A stretch of DNA of 64,000 nucleotides from Antedon mediterranea (taxonomy: Eukaryota > Echinodermata > Crinoidea > Comatulida > Antedonidae), in NCBI RefSeq assembly GCF_964355755.1, contig NC_092670.1, positions 8,059,201-8,123,200 on the forward strand. The letters are read 5' to 3'. The translations under genes and the position numbers were made by a program. The notes below the pieces were generated by a model, which did no database searches, was not told the origin of the DNA, and saw only the letters and a program-made list of their open reading frames with translations. This document shows positions 48,434 to 64,000 of the stretch, in pieces; the first letter of the stretch is position 1; the number at the start of each line of letters is the position of its first letter.

Positions 48434-49510
48434 ATGAAATATAAATGTGAACACTGTGGAGTTAAGTTGGAATTCAGTGACTTGAAAGAACATTTAGGAT
48501 TACACAATCATTCTAAAGAAATAAAATGTGAGCTCTGTGACGATACAATTGACAAGTGTAACCTACATAACCAGACACCATATGAATGTGAGCATGAGGA
48601 GAAAGGAAATCAGAATTTGAAAAAACATTTGAGGACAAACACAGCTGGAGAGACACCATATGAATGTCAACATTGTGGTAAGAAATTTAAACAAAATGGA
48701 AATTTGAAGATACATTTGAGAATACACACAAGAGAGACACCATATGAATGTGAACATTGTGGTAAGAAATTTAAACAAAATGGAAATTTGAAGATACATT
48801 TGAGAACACACACAGGAGAGACACCATATGAATGTGAACAATGTGGAACGAAATTTAAACACAATAGAAGTTTGAAGATACATTTGAGAACACACACTAG
48901 AGAGGCACCATACCAATTTCAACATTGTGGTAAGAAATTTAAACAAAATGAGAATTTTAAGATACATTTGAGAACACACACTACAGAGGCACCATATGAA
49001 TGTGAACATTGTGGTAAGAAATTTAAACAAAATTGGGATTTGAAAAGACATTTGAGAGTACACACAGGAGAGACACCATATGAATGTGTATATTGTGGTA
49101 AGAAATTTAAACTAAATGGAAATTTGAAGAGACATTTGAGAATAAACACAGGAGAGACACCATATGAATGTGAACATTGTGGTAAGAAATTCAAACAAAA
49201 TGGGGATTTGAAAAGACATTTTAGAATACACACAAGAGAGACACCATATGAATGTGAACATTGTGGTAAGAAATTTAAACAAAATGGAAGTTTGAAGATA
49301 CATTTGAGAATACACACAGGAGAGACACCATATGAATGTGAACATTGTGGTAAGAAATTTAAACAAAATGGAAATTTGAAGATACATTTGAGAAAACACA
49401 CAGGAGAGACACCATATGAATGTGAACATTGTGGTAAGAAATTTAAACTAAATGGAAATTTGAAGATGCATTTGAAAACACACACAGGAGGGACACCATA
49501 TGAATGTTAA
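48434..49510 (+). CDS. ZNF2: C2H2 zinc-finger protein, 358 residues
   Basis: The exon follows acceptor TTTCTTTCAG (48417), with ATG at 48434. It starts with the family module MKYKCEHCGVKLEFSDLKEH and HSKEIKCELCDDTIDK, then one degenerate finger (EHEEKGNQNLKKHLRTNT), then ten 28-residue fingers of type [18 protein letters not shown] with TGETP or TREAP linkers. Finger 4 lost its first Cys (QFQHCG) and finger 6 its last His (RINT). The likely DNA-contact positions vary little (Gln/His/Leu, Asn/Asp/Ser, Ile/Arg/Met). It should be nuclear and DNA-binding. TGT-TAA at 49505-49510 ends it where ZNF1 reads TGT-GAA; two more in-frame fingers and the family ending NTPYEI follow to 49672, so the protein is truncated. 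Family function is otherwise unknown. Confidence 0.85.
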   Translation: MKYKCEHCGVKLEFSDLKEHLGLHNHSKEIKCELCDDTIDKCNLHNQTPYECEHEEKGNQNLKKHLRTNTAGETPYECQHCGKKFKQNGNLKIHLRIHTRETPYECEHCGKKFKQNGNLKIHLRTHTGETPYECEQCGTKFKHNRSLKIHLRTHTREAPYQFQHCGKKFKQNENFKIHLRTHTTEAPYECEHCGKKFKQNWDLKRHLRVHTGETPYECVYCGKKFKLNGNLKRHLRINTGETPYECEHCGKKFKQNGDLKRHFRIHTRETPYECEHCGKKFKQNGSLKIHLRIHTGETPYECEHCGKKFKQNGNLKIHLRKHTGETPYECEHCGKKFKLNGNLKMHLKTHTGGTPYEC

Positions 49511-51375
<1,865 letters not shown>

Positions 51376-52985
51376 TAAACCCTTTCTATGATTTATAATG
51401 TACAGTAGCCTTCCTATGTAATAAAGCCTTTCTATGATTTTTATTTCAAAGTAACAGTTTTCTTTTATAGTCGGTTTTTGTAACAATAAAATCAAGTTTT
51501 ATTCATATATATTCAAGGTACTGTATTATATACTATTTTCTTTGTGTATATTTGTAAACACATGGCGACACAAGAAGGAATAGATAGATAGTAGTTTGTA
51601 TTTTATATTTTTAGTCGCGTGGACGCGACTCTATAGTTCACTATGTCGGTCGGTCGGTCTGTCGGTCCGGTATCACTATGCGTTTTAGCACGCGACTTAT
51701 TGCTGTTGGCCTTGTTATGTTGAAGTTGAGGTATTGAGCAGAGGTACACTATAGGTTATGTTTTAGAAAAAAAAGTACTGTAGTTATATTATAGATAACT
51801 GATTTTGCTGCAGTTTTGCAATCGATCAGAATATTCAAAACTTAATGTTGTTACGTGTTGTCAAAAGAATTGACACAACAATGTAACACTCTGAATCCAG
51901 AGGGTAACAACTCTCTTCTAAATCCAATTATTTAATTAAAGTGGACTTTCAATACAATTCTGCATAATTGGCGTTATACAAACTACTGTAAAGGCAGTAA
52001 CGATCCACTATTGAGCTCTAGATAAAGCCTTTCCCCACCCACTATACACAATGGTAGAGTGGGTCGGTTATAATGTCTCGGGTCGTTACTCAACAAGTAC
52101 TCACTTGCTTACGGCATCTAAATATATAATTCAATTTGCATAATCATACTCTCAACCAATCAAATACCGTAAATAAGTACTTTTCTGCCAGTCTATGATC
52201 CTATTTATTGCTGAGGAATTCCATTCAGTTGTATACAGTGGCAGCGAGAGAACGACTGAGGAAGACGATAATTATCATTGAGGTAGGTACACGTTCCTAA
52301 ACTGAAATATTGATTTGAATGTTTGAATTACCTCCGCCAAACAAAATGGCGAGAGCTGGTGAGACAATCGGCGTGTGTGTTTCTTATAATTGTTAGCAGG
52401 ATTACTAAAAAATGTATTGCCGATTTTCATAAGATTTTAAAGGATAGGTTCATAGCTGTATGGGAACGCGTTATTCAATTTCATATGACCAGTAGGTCAA
52501 ATATCAAGCTAACCATAGCAATGGAAAGTTTCACCATAGGGATTTTCATTCCTTATTACGTATTTGTTGGTATGTGGCATTGGCCCCCGCAATTAACACT
52601 CTAAATATAACCTATATTTTGTTGGTAATGTATTGTATAGGGCTTGGTTCTATTTGATACGGCTTGGTAATTAGGAGGACCCCGATTTCTGTTTCTTTCC
52701 CCAAAAAAATAGTAGGCCTAAATGCCTTAAAATAACGCAAGCTAATATCACAAAATAATCCGTTAGCATTAGGCCTCAGTACTCTAATGAAATAAAAACT
52801 TTATACACGACATTAAAGTCGAATACGCCAATTTTAAATTCTTTGACATTATTTTTTTACAAAACTACTGTATGTACATAAGTTTGTTTTTCAATATAGT
52901 GTAGCTAATAGAATAGTACTACTAAGTATAGTCGGAGGAAGTAGAATTATAGTTTTGACAATTGTATTTTTTTATAGATTTATTG

Positions 52986-54158
52986 ATGAATGAATATGAC
53001 TTCAACAAAGAAGAATTTAACAGTGTAAATACCAACATGAAATGCAAATGTGAAAACTGTGGATATGAATTTGAGTTCAGAGATTTGAAAGAACATTTAG
53101 GAATACACGTACATAGTAAAGAGTTTAAATGTGAAAACTTTGAGGATTTTCTGCTAAATGACCAAACACCATTATGACTTTGAACATTGTAGGCCTAGAA
53201 TTGAAGAAAGTAAACATTTTGGACTACCCATTGTCAATGAATTTGAACATTGTCGAAATGACGAAAGTGAGAATTCGGGAAGCACTGCCGTAGAAGCTTC
53301 GTATGAATTTGAACATTGTCGAAATGAAGAAAATGAGAATTTGCGAAACACTTCTGAGGAAACTTCGTAGAATGAATCTAATGAAAATTATGGAACTGAA
53401 GAAAGTGGTGATTTGAGAATTCACACCTCCGAAGAAACTTTGTTTGGTTGTGAAAATTGTGGGAAACAATTTAATAAAAGTGATGATTTAAAAAAACATT
53501 TTAAAATTCACACAAGAAAGACACAACATGAATGTGAACCTTGTGGGAAGACATTTAAACCGAATACGAATTTGAAGGAGAAGCACCATTTGAATGTGAA
53601 CACTGTGGGAAGAATTTTAAAGAAAGGGGGAATTTAAACAAATATTTCCGGATGCATACAGGAGAAAAACCATATGAATGTGAACATTGCGGTAAGAAAT
53701 TTAAACAAAATGGAAGTTTGAAGATACACTTGAGAAAACACACAGGAGTGACACCATATGAATGTGAACATTGTGGTAAGAAATTTAAACACAATGGAAA
53801 TTTGAAGATACATTTGAGAACACACACAGGAGAGACACCATATGAATGTGAACATTGTGGACAGAAATTTAAACACAATGGAAGTTTGAAGATACATTTG
53901 AGAACAGACACAGGAGAGACACCATATGAATGTGACCATTGTGGACAGAAATTTAAACAAAATGAACATTTGAAAAAGCATTTGAGAACACACACAGGAG
54001 AGACACCATATGGATGTGAATATTGTGGTAAGAAATTTAAACTAAGGTGGAATTTGAAAATGCATGGTTACATTTTGAAGGGTCAGGGTCAAAGATCAAG
54101 GTCCACAAAAAACCAGAACAAAAAAAGAAATAAAAAAATAATAATAACTAGAATTTAA
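52986..54158 (+). pseudogene. Short zinc-finger gene a, unit B
   Basis: The counterpart of 41170-42338 with the same TAG and the same deletion frameshift. It also has its own 2-bp loss (CACCATTATGAC instead of CACCATATTATGAC near 53170), which breaks the frame earlier. It keeps six bases (AATTTG in GAATTTGAACATTG near 53240) that unit A lost. The last normal finger reads GCEYCGKKFK instead of [10 protein letters not shown]. Confidence 0.85.
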
Positions 54159-56014
54159 TTCGTCACTTTGACGAATTATAGGGTGACAAATTATAGGTGA
54201 TCATTTTTATCATTTTATTGACATTAATATTTTTAAACATGCACGTAATATGTTAACATACTGTACAATCGGAAAACGTTGATGTACTGTATGCCATCCT
54301 ATCTTATAGTGCTGAGTTGTGCCTGTTATATGCCATATACAATATGTACAGTATATACTGTATATCTATATACAGTGTAGCATAGGTGAAATTACGGGAC
54401 ACACATCATGTTCTAATTTTTTGGTATGATGGAATTATCAAAATAAACTCAAAGTTAACAATTTCGAAAGATAATGAATTGAGCAAATAAATATAAGAAT
54501 TGGAAGAGAATTTGGCACGTAGAAGTGCAATGCGCGCTCTTTGAAATTTGTATAACTTTGACTAAAGAAATTTAAAAACTACTTTTTAACTTCAACTGGC
54601 CATATGATAACATCGCAACACCCGATTATTATTTATTTTATATGAATTCATATCTAAATTTCATCAGCTTTCATAAAAAGTTATAATATTCAAGGTCACC
54701 TTTAATTCTAAAGAGCTGTAACATATTCAAATGTATGGTGTAGGTGAAATTACACGTCCTACGTTATTCAACTTTTTACGCGTAATGACGTCATCAAAAT
54801 GAAAACGCTAACCACTATTGGAAAGATAAAATTTATCTTTCCAATAGTGGTTAGCGTTTTCATACAAATTTCAGTATATGCTTGCTTAATTATTTAATAA
54901 TTAAGCAAGCATATACTGAAATTTGTGCAAAATTCGAGCACAAATAACCGAGATACGCTCTGTTGAATGTGATAATCTACACAAAAAGATAAAAAATCCA
55001 AATGTTTTAATTCAAGTGGCCTTTTGATGTCAAAACATTTTGTACGTCAAATGTGTACATGAATTCATATCTACAACTCAATGGCTTCCTGAATAAGTTA
55101 AAAAAAAAAAATGGGTCATCTTGCATTCTGAAGAGTTATTTTCATTTTAAAAAAGACCTATTTTTCACCATTTTCAGAACTTTTGTGAAATTAATGTGCG
55201 CATTTTGTCATTTTTAACGTGCTCGTATAACGTTATTTTAAGATGGAATGACTCAAAATCGGTGAATGTACTAAGAGTTATGAGTAGAATGTAATTTATA
55301 CATCAAATTTTATATTTTCTATGCCTTTTAAGAATTGCGCGCATAAAACGTATTTTTTGCGCAGTAATTTTTTGAAACACGCAAATGGCCTTTTTCATGC
55401 TCTAAATTGATCAAAACTTAATGTTGAGCTTTTTAAATTTTTAACGCGAGATTTCACACGCATGACGACCTTAAAAGGCGCGCGTTTTTATTTGCTAATA
55501 TCTTTACTCTTGACCTGAAGTTTACGTGTAGTGAATTTCATTGATATGTGATAATGAATTATGGAGATATGATTGATAGTGTGATTTCACAAAATCGCGT
55601 ATTATTAACGTCACGGTTGAGTGATCACACTGAAAAGCTTATTATGGTTACGTTAAAGTATTTAAAAGACATTGTAAAATGTTTGTGATCATTGCTATTT
55701 AACTTTTTTAGATAATTGACACAAAAAGTTTACAGAAAGAAGAATAACAACAACAATGACAACAATAACAATAGGTGATCATTTATTCTATAAAAAAAAT
55801 AAGCTCAGTGGGACTTGAACCAGTGATCTCAACTGTGAGAGGCTAGATACATAACCATTACACCAAACTCTCATCCACAACTTTGTAGTGTGCAGTTAGC
55901 CTATTTACACTTAGAACTAATAAAAAAATTTAAAAAATATATATATTCCGGGAAAATTTTATGTAGGGGAATTTTACAGTAGGCGGAGGTTTGTACTCTC
56001 GGAGTACCCTCTAG
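54148..56014. mobile_element. Helitron-like composite, unit B
   Basis: Same structure as 42328-44107, with CTAG ends at 54148-54151 and 56011-56014. It carries a small tandem duplication near 54172-54195 (GACAAATTATAGG) and the double fold-back insertion at 54799-54926. Confidence 0.55.
54799..54926. repeat. Two back-to-back perfect palindromes (double fold-back insertion), unit B only
   Basis: Arm A (54799-54830) is followed by one base and its exact reverse complement (54832-54863). At once comes the reverse complement of arm B (54864-54894), one base, and arm B (54896-54926). In unit A the sequence is simply A then B (about 42949-43012). Confidence 0.95.
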
Positions 56015-57099
56015 TTATCATTATTACGTAGGTACATGTTCCAAAACTGAAATATTGATTCTATACTTTGTTTGTATACAATGTTTTAATTACCTCCACC
56101 AACCAGAATGGCGAGAGCTGGTTATGAGACAATCGATTTTTGGTAATTTACTATTTATGGTATATGGCTTGGTTATAATTGATACGGCTTGGTAATTAGG
56201 ACCCCGCTTTTTCATAAACATAACAGATACGTTAACAACGCAAGCTAAGGGTTGACCCCTGATTAGGGTTTTATAGGGCCCAAAGGTGTTCCCTTAAGTT
56301 AGGGGTTACTTTATCTAACAAGACCATAAACATGGCTGCAGTCGCGTGCTCAAATTTTGAGTTAGTGTTTACCGACCATCCGACATAGTGAGCTGTAGAG
56401 TCGCACGCGACTAAAAACTCAGTTGCAGTAAATTTTCTCTAAAACTTTATTTTTTTTTAGATTTATGTGAAGAAACGACATCTTAATTGATGAATACGAA
56501 AATAGATTGTAACAGCATGAAATGTGAACACTGTGGATATAAATTTGAGTTAACGGAATTGAAGGTAGATTGAGGAACACGTACATTTTAAAGAGTTAAA
56601 GAAAGAAATCTTGAGGATTTTCTGCTGAATGGCCAGAAACCATATGATTTTGAAATTGAAGAAAGTTATTATTTCGGACTACTACTACAACTACTACTAC
56701 TACGACAAATCTGAACATCAACAATTATGAAAGTGAGAATTTGGGAAACACTGCCGAAGAAACACACTTCGTATGAATCTGAACATTGTGGGAAAATATT
56801 TAACAAAATGTCAAGATGGTCTAAGAATGTTTTTTTTCTCAAAAGGAAACATTTAATCTCAGACAAGAAAAAATTATCGTATCTGTGATGTTGATATTTT
56901 ACGTAAATGTTGTTTAACCTTTAGGCATATATTTAAACAAGTTACGGTGCTCAGCGATGATGTATAAAAAGAGGGGTGACCCATTTCCCAATGGTTTGAT
57001 TTGCCTCCGCATTTTTTCGCTAGAAATTTCCTAAAACCAGAAACGATAGCGACATTTCAACAACATTTTTCTCAATTTGAAGATGTTGACATTTTGGAA

Positions 57100-58115
57100 C
57101 ATGAATGGAAGTAAATTATGAGTTCGTTATCTCCTCTTTATCGACAGGAAATCCTTTATGTACCGTTCGTTCATTCTATCCTTAATCCGCGAGACGCTGT
57201 CTTTGGTGGAAGAACAAAATTCGGCGCGATTATTTTACGAGGCTAGCATAGCAAAGATCATTACGTAGATTTCACAAGCCTCTATCCGTACTGCAATAAT
57301 ACGGAACATATCCCGTTGTTGGTCACCCCGAGATTTTGGCATAAAAAACATATCGACCGATATTATTGCCTAATTAAATGCATAAAACCGCACGAACATT
57401 TGTTACATCCTGCATTACCATACAGGACCAATGGTAAACTTGTGTTTTCGTTATACCGCACCTGTGTAGAAAACTAATGTGTCAAGAAAGACGTAGAGAT
57501 GGGATATAACCTAACCAAAGGTCATGCAATCCTCTAACCAGTATATTACCACTTTTTAAAAAAGAACCTTCAGGGTGGCCTGAGGTGTATCTCTGACGAT
57601 GACAAGCAGAAATATATCAGTATGAAGAAAATGAGGGAAAGAAATTAAATAAATTAATTAATTTATTAAATTAAAATAGATGAAACTGTATATAACGCTG
57701 GATTAAAAGCTTTGGCTAAACTTATGTTAAATTGTTGAGGATAGTTTGGTCAGAAAGAAAATCAAGCTAAAACCACAATCACTAGTGATGCAAAATGAAG
57801 TGTACGACCTTCTATCCACACCTGAAGTTATTGATTATAAATGATGTTACCCTAATTAATGCCAACTTGGTAGAAGTTAAGTATGAAAGTCAATAAAAAA
57901 GCGTCACAGAAATAAGAAAGTAAACATAGCTATTGCCGCTCGTTTCTAACATTACTAACCTTGGTGAATGGCAACCACCAATTGGAGATTATCTCGGTGA
58001 ACTAAAAAATGAAATTAATCAGAAAGATGGCCAGTTTTATTTCATGTTGTGTCCGGAGATACAAAAAATTACGTATACAAATCGGGTAAAAAAAAGTTAA
58101 ATGACAAACATTCTC
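57100..58115 (+). pseudogene. Fossil protein-primed DNA polymerase B, unit B
   Basis: Near-identical copy of 45190-46210 with the same stops and frameshifts, so it was dead before the duplication. Small differences include AAATTCGGCGCG for AAATGCGGCGCG near 57220. Confidence 0.78.
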
Positions 58116-58943
58116 AATAATTCAGTGCATTTTTATTAGTTCCATTGTTAGGAGTGTTGGACCAAATAAAATATCTACATCTGATTTAAACTGTATAACC
58201 CGAAAACCAAAGTCAAGAAAAATAGTTAATGAATCATCCACTAAAGATTATTTATAGATTTGTGTATGATAAACTCAAATAGGCCTAATTGATATTACTG
58301 TACCGTACCATACGGCTATGTTTGATAAACTGCATGTTTTTGCTTCACATTCTTATGTTATCTCCGGAATATAATTTGTATAGGCCTACATATGTTTTTT
58401 TTTCACATTTTTTCTTTACGATTATTTAACGATCGTTTTACGATTATTTAACGTACGGTAGTTAAAGACTGTATATTTTCATCGGTAAGAATTCCAATTT
58501 GTTCTGTAGTTTTAGTAGGCCTAATTCGTTTTTAAATACTATTTTGTGTAATATTCTTGTAAATAAGAGAATTTATTTTTTGTAACGATTTTGTAAATAT
58601 TATAACATTTTTGTAACATTTATTTATCTTTTTGTAACTAAATATACTGAAATAAAATAAATTGTTACGTATATTTCATCTTTATTTAGTGTGTCGATTA
58701 ACTTCAAAAACAAAAACTTACTCTCTTAAATTCATCGATTGGGATTTTCAATCGTCTTACCTTTGATGATTAAACCCAAACTTTTTAGACTGAATATTGT
58801 ATCCATGACCGTGAAATACGCTCCAGTTGAAAATAAAGTTTCAACTGATAGAAAGTTTGATTACAACATCCAAATATTGTGATGTGTGACCGCGTGGACA
58901 TGCAAACAAGTTTGTCCAATACCTCAAATGCATAATCTCTCTT

Positions 58944-59140
58944 TGCAGCTTGAGTCTTGATCTCTTTTTGCAGCTTGAGTCTTGATCTCTTTTTGCAGCT
59001 TGAGTCTTGATCTCTGTTTGCAGCTTGAGTCTTGATCTCTTTTTGCAGCTTGAGTCTTGATCTCTGTTTGCAGCTTGAGTCTTGATCTCTTTTTGCAGCT
59101 TTGAGTCTTGATCCCTGTTTGCAGCTTGAGTCCAATCCAG
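58944..59140 (+). repeat. 25-bp minisatellite, 8 copies (unit B)
   Basis: The same array as 47009-47150 with two more units and one 1-bp insertion (GCAGCTTTGAG at 59094). Confidence 0.93.
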
Positions 59141-59194
59141 GTTTCACATGCATAACATCTAATGGAAATATTCCGGGCTACTACAAACGAAAAC

Positions 59195-59950
59195 ATAATC
59201 AGATGAACAGAATTAATATTATTATTATTATTCAAACAAAGAAATAGGCATAGGGCTAAACTCTTTCAATATTACTGTAACTGTAACAAAAAATATATAA
59301 ATTACTAGTATTCAGTTGAATTGACGGGGAGGATTAAATCCATATTGGCGACTCAGTATGATGGCAAAGATATAACAAGTATGATGATCCGTTGGTTGGG
59401 GACACACCACGCGACGCGCCAGGTACACAGCACGTGGTTGCAGGAGATGGAGGAGAGAGAGTAGAGACGTGTCATGCATCTTTCAACAGATTGATTTCAC
59501 TGTAAAGATGTACTTATAATAGGCCTACTAATGATTGGTGAACTTAAGTTAATGGTAGCTAGTTAGTAGTCTATACAGTACTTCTAGGTAGACCTCCTAG
59601 GCATGTTAATTTATGGTTAATTAATTTACTACCTAGCAGCAGCAGAAGCTAGAATTTCGCTAGTAACATGATATCCGATCAGTGCTACTGTACAGTTCGG
59701 TCGCGATTCAAATCGGCCGTGGTGGTACGTATTCGGTCGCTTCTTCACCGCTTGACTTATCTCTATGGCTATAATGTGAAGCGCCGCTGGCGAAATTTCT
59801 ATTTCAAAGCTTGGACGTCTCAGGCAGAAATCATTTATGAAATACAGCATCAATTTGGACATTAGGGGGTACTATATAATAAGTATTTATATCAGAGAGT
59901 TACAGTACCTGCTTTTGCTGTCTGGAATAATAATAATACAGTTTTCTTCC
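59195..59950 (+). promoter_or_regulatory. ZNF3 5' block (putative promoter and leader)
   Basis: Counterpart of 47205-47960, E-box at 59431-59436. Differences are small (for example loss of CACTGCA near 59637 and ACTTAGG near 59520). Confidence 0.55.
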
Positions 59951-60411
59951 ATAGTTCAACATATTTATAATTTTTTAGGCCAGCCTAGGCCTACTAAAAA
60001 GTATCAGTCTTTTTGCCTTTTTAGTTATTTTTATTTTTATTACTTTAAATAAAGTTATTCACTTTTTTAGAAAAAATAAGCTAATTAATACACATTATAA
60101 AAAAAAAATATATGATTAAATTTAACTAAAAAAACTGTCGCAATCGACTTCCAATTGAACATTCTTACTTTAAATTATAGTTTTTAAATTAATTTTTTGG
60201 TTCAAATTTTAGTCAAACTGAATAACTATTAGATGGCATATTCAACACACAAATTTAAAAAAAAAATTTGATTGGGGGAATTGAGTGGGTGGAAATATTT
60301 CTTTAAATAAATCAGTGACAAAAAAAATTCTCAAAACCATAAATAGTCTATTATTATTATTACCGTAGTTAATTTAACGACATATTTTCTTTCAGAATTA
60401 CAGAATACAAC

Positions 60412-61555
60412 ATGAAATATAAACTGTGGAGTTAAGTTGGAATTCAGTGACTTGAAAGAACATTTAGGATTACACAATCATTCTAAAGAAATAAAATGTG
60501 AGCTCTGTGACGATACAATTGACAAGTGTAACCTACATAACCAGACACCATATGAATGTGAGCATGAGGAGGAAGGAAATCAGAATTTGAAAAAACATTT
60601 GAGGACAAACACAGCTGGAGAGACACCATATGAATGTGAGCATGAGGAGAAAGGAAATCAGAATTTGAAAAAACATTTGAGGACAAACACAGGAGAGACA
60701 CCATATGAATGTCAACATTGTGGTAAGAAATTTAAACAAAATGGAAATTTGAAGATACATTTGAGAATACACACAAGAGAGACACCATATCAATGTGAAC
60801 ATTGTGGTAAGAAATTTAAACAAAATGGAAATTTGAAGATACATTTGAGAACACACACAGGAGAGACACCATATGAATGTGAACAATGTGGAACGAAATT
60901 TAAACACAATAGAAGTTTGAAGATACATTTGAGAACACAAACTAGAGAGGCACCATACGAATGTCAACATTGTGGTAAGAAATTTAAACAAAATGAGAAT
61001 TTTAAGATACATTTGAGAACACACACTACAGAGGCACCATATGAATGTGAACATTGTGGTAAGAAATTTAAACAAAATTTGGATTTGAAAAGACATTTGA
61101 GAGTACACACAGGAGAGACACTATATGAATGTGTATATTGTGGTAAGAAATTTAAACTAAATGGAAATTTGAAGAGACATTTGAGAATAAACACAGGAGA
61201 GACACCATATGAATGTGAACATTGTGGTAAGAAATTCAAACAAAATGGGGATTTGAAAAGACATTTTAGAATACACACAAGAGAGACACCATATGAATGT
61301 GAACATTGTGGTAAGAAATTTAAACAAAATGGAAGTTTGAAGATACATTTGAGAATACACACAGGAGAGACACCATATGAATGTGAACATTGTGGTAAGA
61401 AATTTAAACAAAATGGAAATTTGAAGATACATTTGAGAAAACACACAGGAGAGACACCATATGAATGTGAACATTGTGGTAAGAAATTTAAACTAAATGG
61501 AAATTTGAAGATGCATTTGAAAACACACACAGGAGGGACACCATATGAATGTTAA
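60412..61555 (+). pseudogene. ZNF3: C2H2 zinc-finger gene with 8-bp deletion after the start codon
   Basis: Same structure as ZNF2, but the ATG at 60412 is followed by AAATATAAACTGTGGAG: eight bases (TGTGAACA) are missing, so the ATG frame ends after seven codons. The finger frame itself is open from 60437 to the shared TAA at 61553. It has two degenerate fingers (EHEEEGNQNL, EHEEKGNQNL) and ten normal ones. No in-frame ATG occurs until the last finger. It is probably null unless another start or exon is used. Confidence 0.85.

Positions 61556-64000
<2,445 letters not shown>

Overview
This is eukaryotic, intron-bearing, AT-rich animal DNA. The dispersed palindrome TAGGCCTA, the tRNA-derived SINEs and the mix of Harbinger, hAT, Helitron-like and Polinton-like remnants fit a marine invertebrate deuterostome, perhaps an echinoderm. 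That is an impression; nothing here fixes the species. Almost all the DNA is either mobile elements nested in one another or a local family of C2H2 zinc-finger genes, most of them broken.

Left part (1-31 kb). The window opens in the integrase of a Ty3/gypsy-type retroelement (2-1093). A non-LTR reverse transcriptase scrap and two hAT-type ends follow (2.57-3.18 kb). At 3205-3800 lies a diverged copy of the 5' block that precedes the zinc-finger genes further right. After an inverted-arm repeat (3985-6650) and a small terminal-inverted-repeat (TIR) element comes a PIF/Harbinger element, 7029-29139. It has perfect 36-bp TIRs and a TTA target duplication. It carries a broken transposase gene (plus strand, left) and a broken MADF-like gene (minus strand, right). 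It is swollen to 22 kb by later insertions: a 9.8-kb hAT-type element (7385-17198, 8-bp target duplication) inside the transposase, an 813-bp TIR element, a minisatellite-bearing long-TIR element (19870-22305), a SINE, and a long inverted-repeat element (22624-28390) that is itself interrupted.

Right part (29-64 kb). Three tandem zinc-finger loci follow. ZNF1 (coding part 32158-37441) has a 20-unit array of in-frame fingers lacking the second Cys and second His, then more than 20 normal fingers. It is broken by a 4-bp slip and by a 626-bp TTAA-type insertion. Two near-identical units of about 12 kb follow (39861-51610 and 51611 to beyond the end). Each holds a broken short zinc-finger gene, Helitron-like and SINE sequences, a second decayed short zinc-finger gene, a fossil protein-primed DNA polymerase B (Polinton/Maverick type), and a main zinc-finger gene. 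In the first unit that gene (ZNF2, 48434-49510) is open. In the second (ZNF3) an 8-bp deletion follows the start codon. The units differ in minisatellite copy number, small insertions, one extra mobile element and one double fold-back insertion.

Reading the loci against each other suggests that the ZNF1 5' block at 3.2-3.8 kb was separated from its coding exon by about 28 kb of nested transposons. ZNF2 is the only gene here that looks able to make an intact protein.
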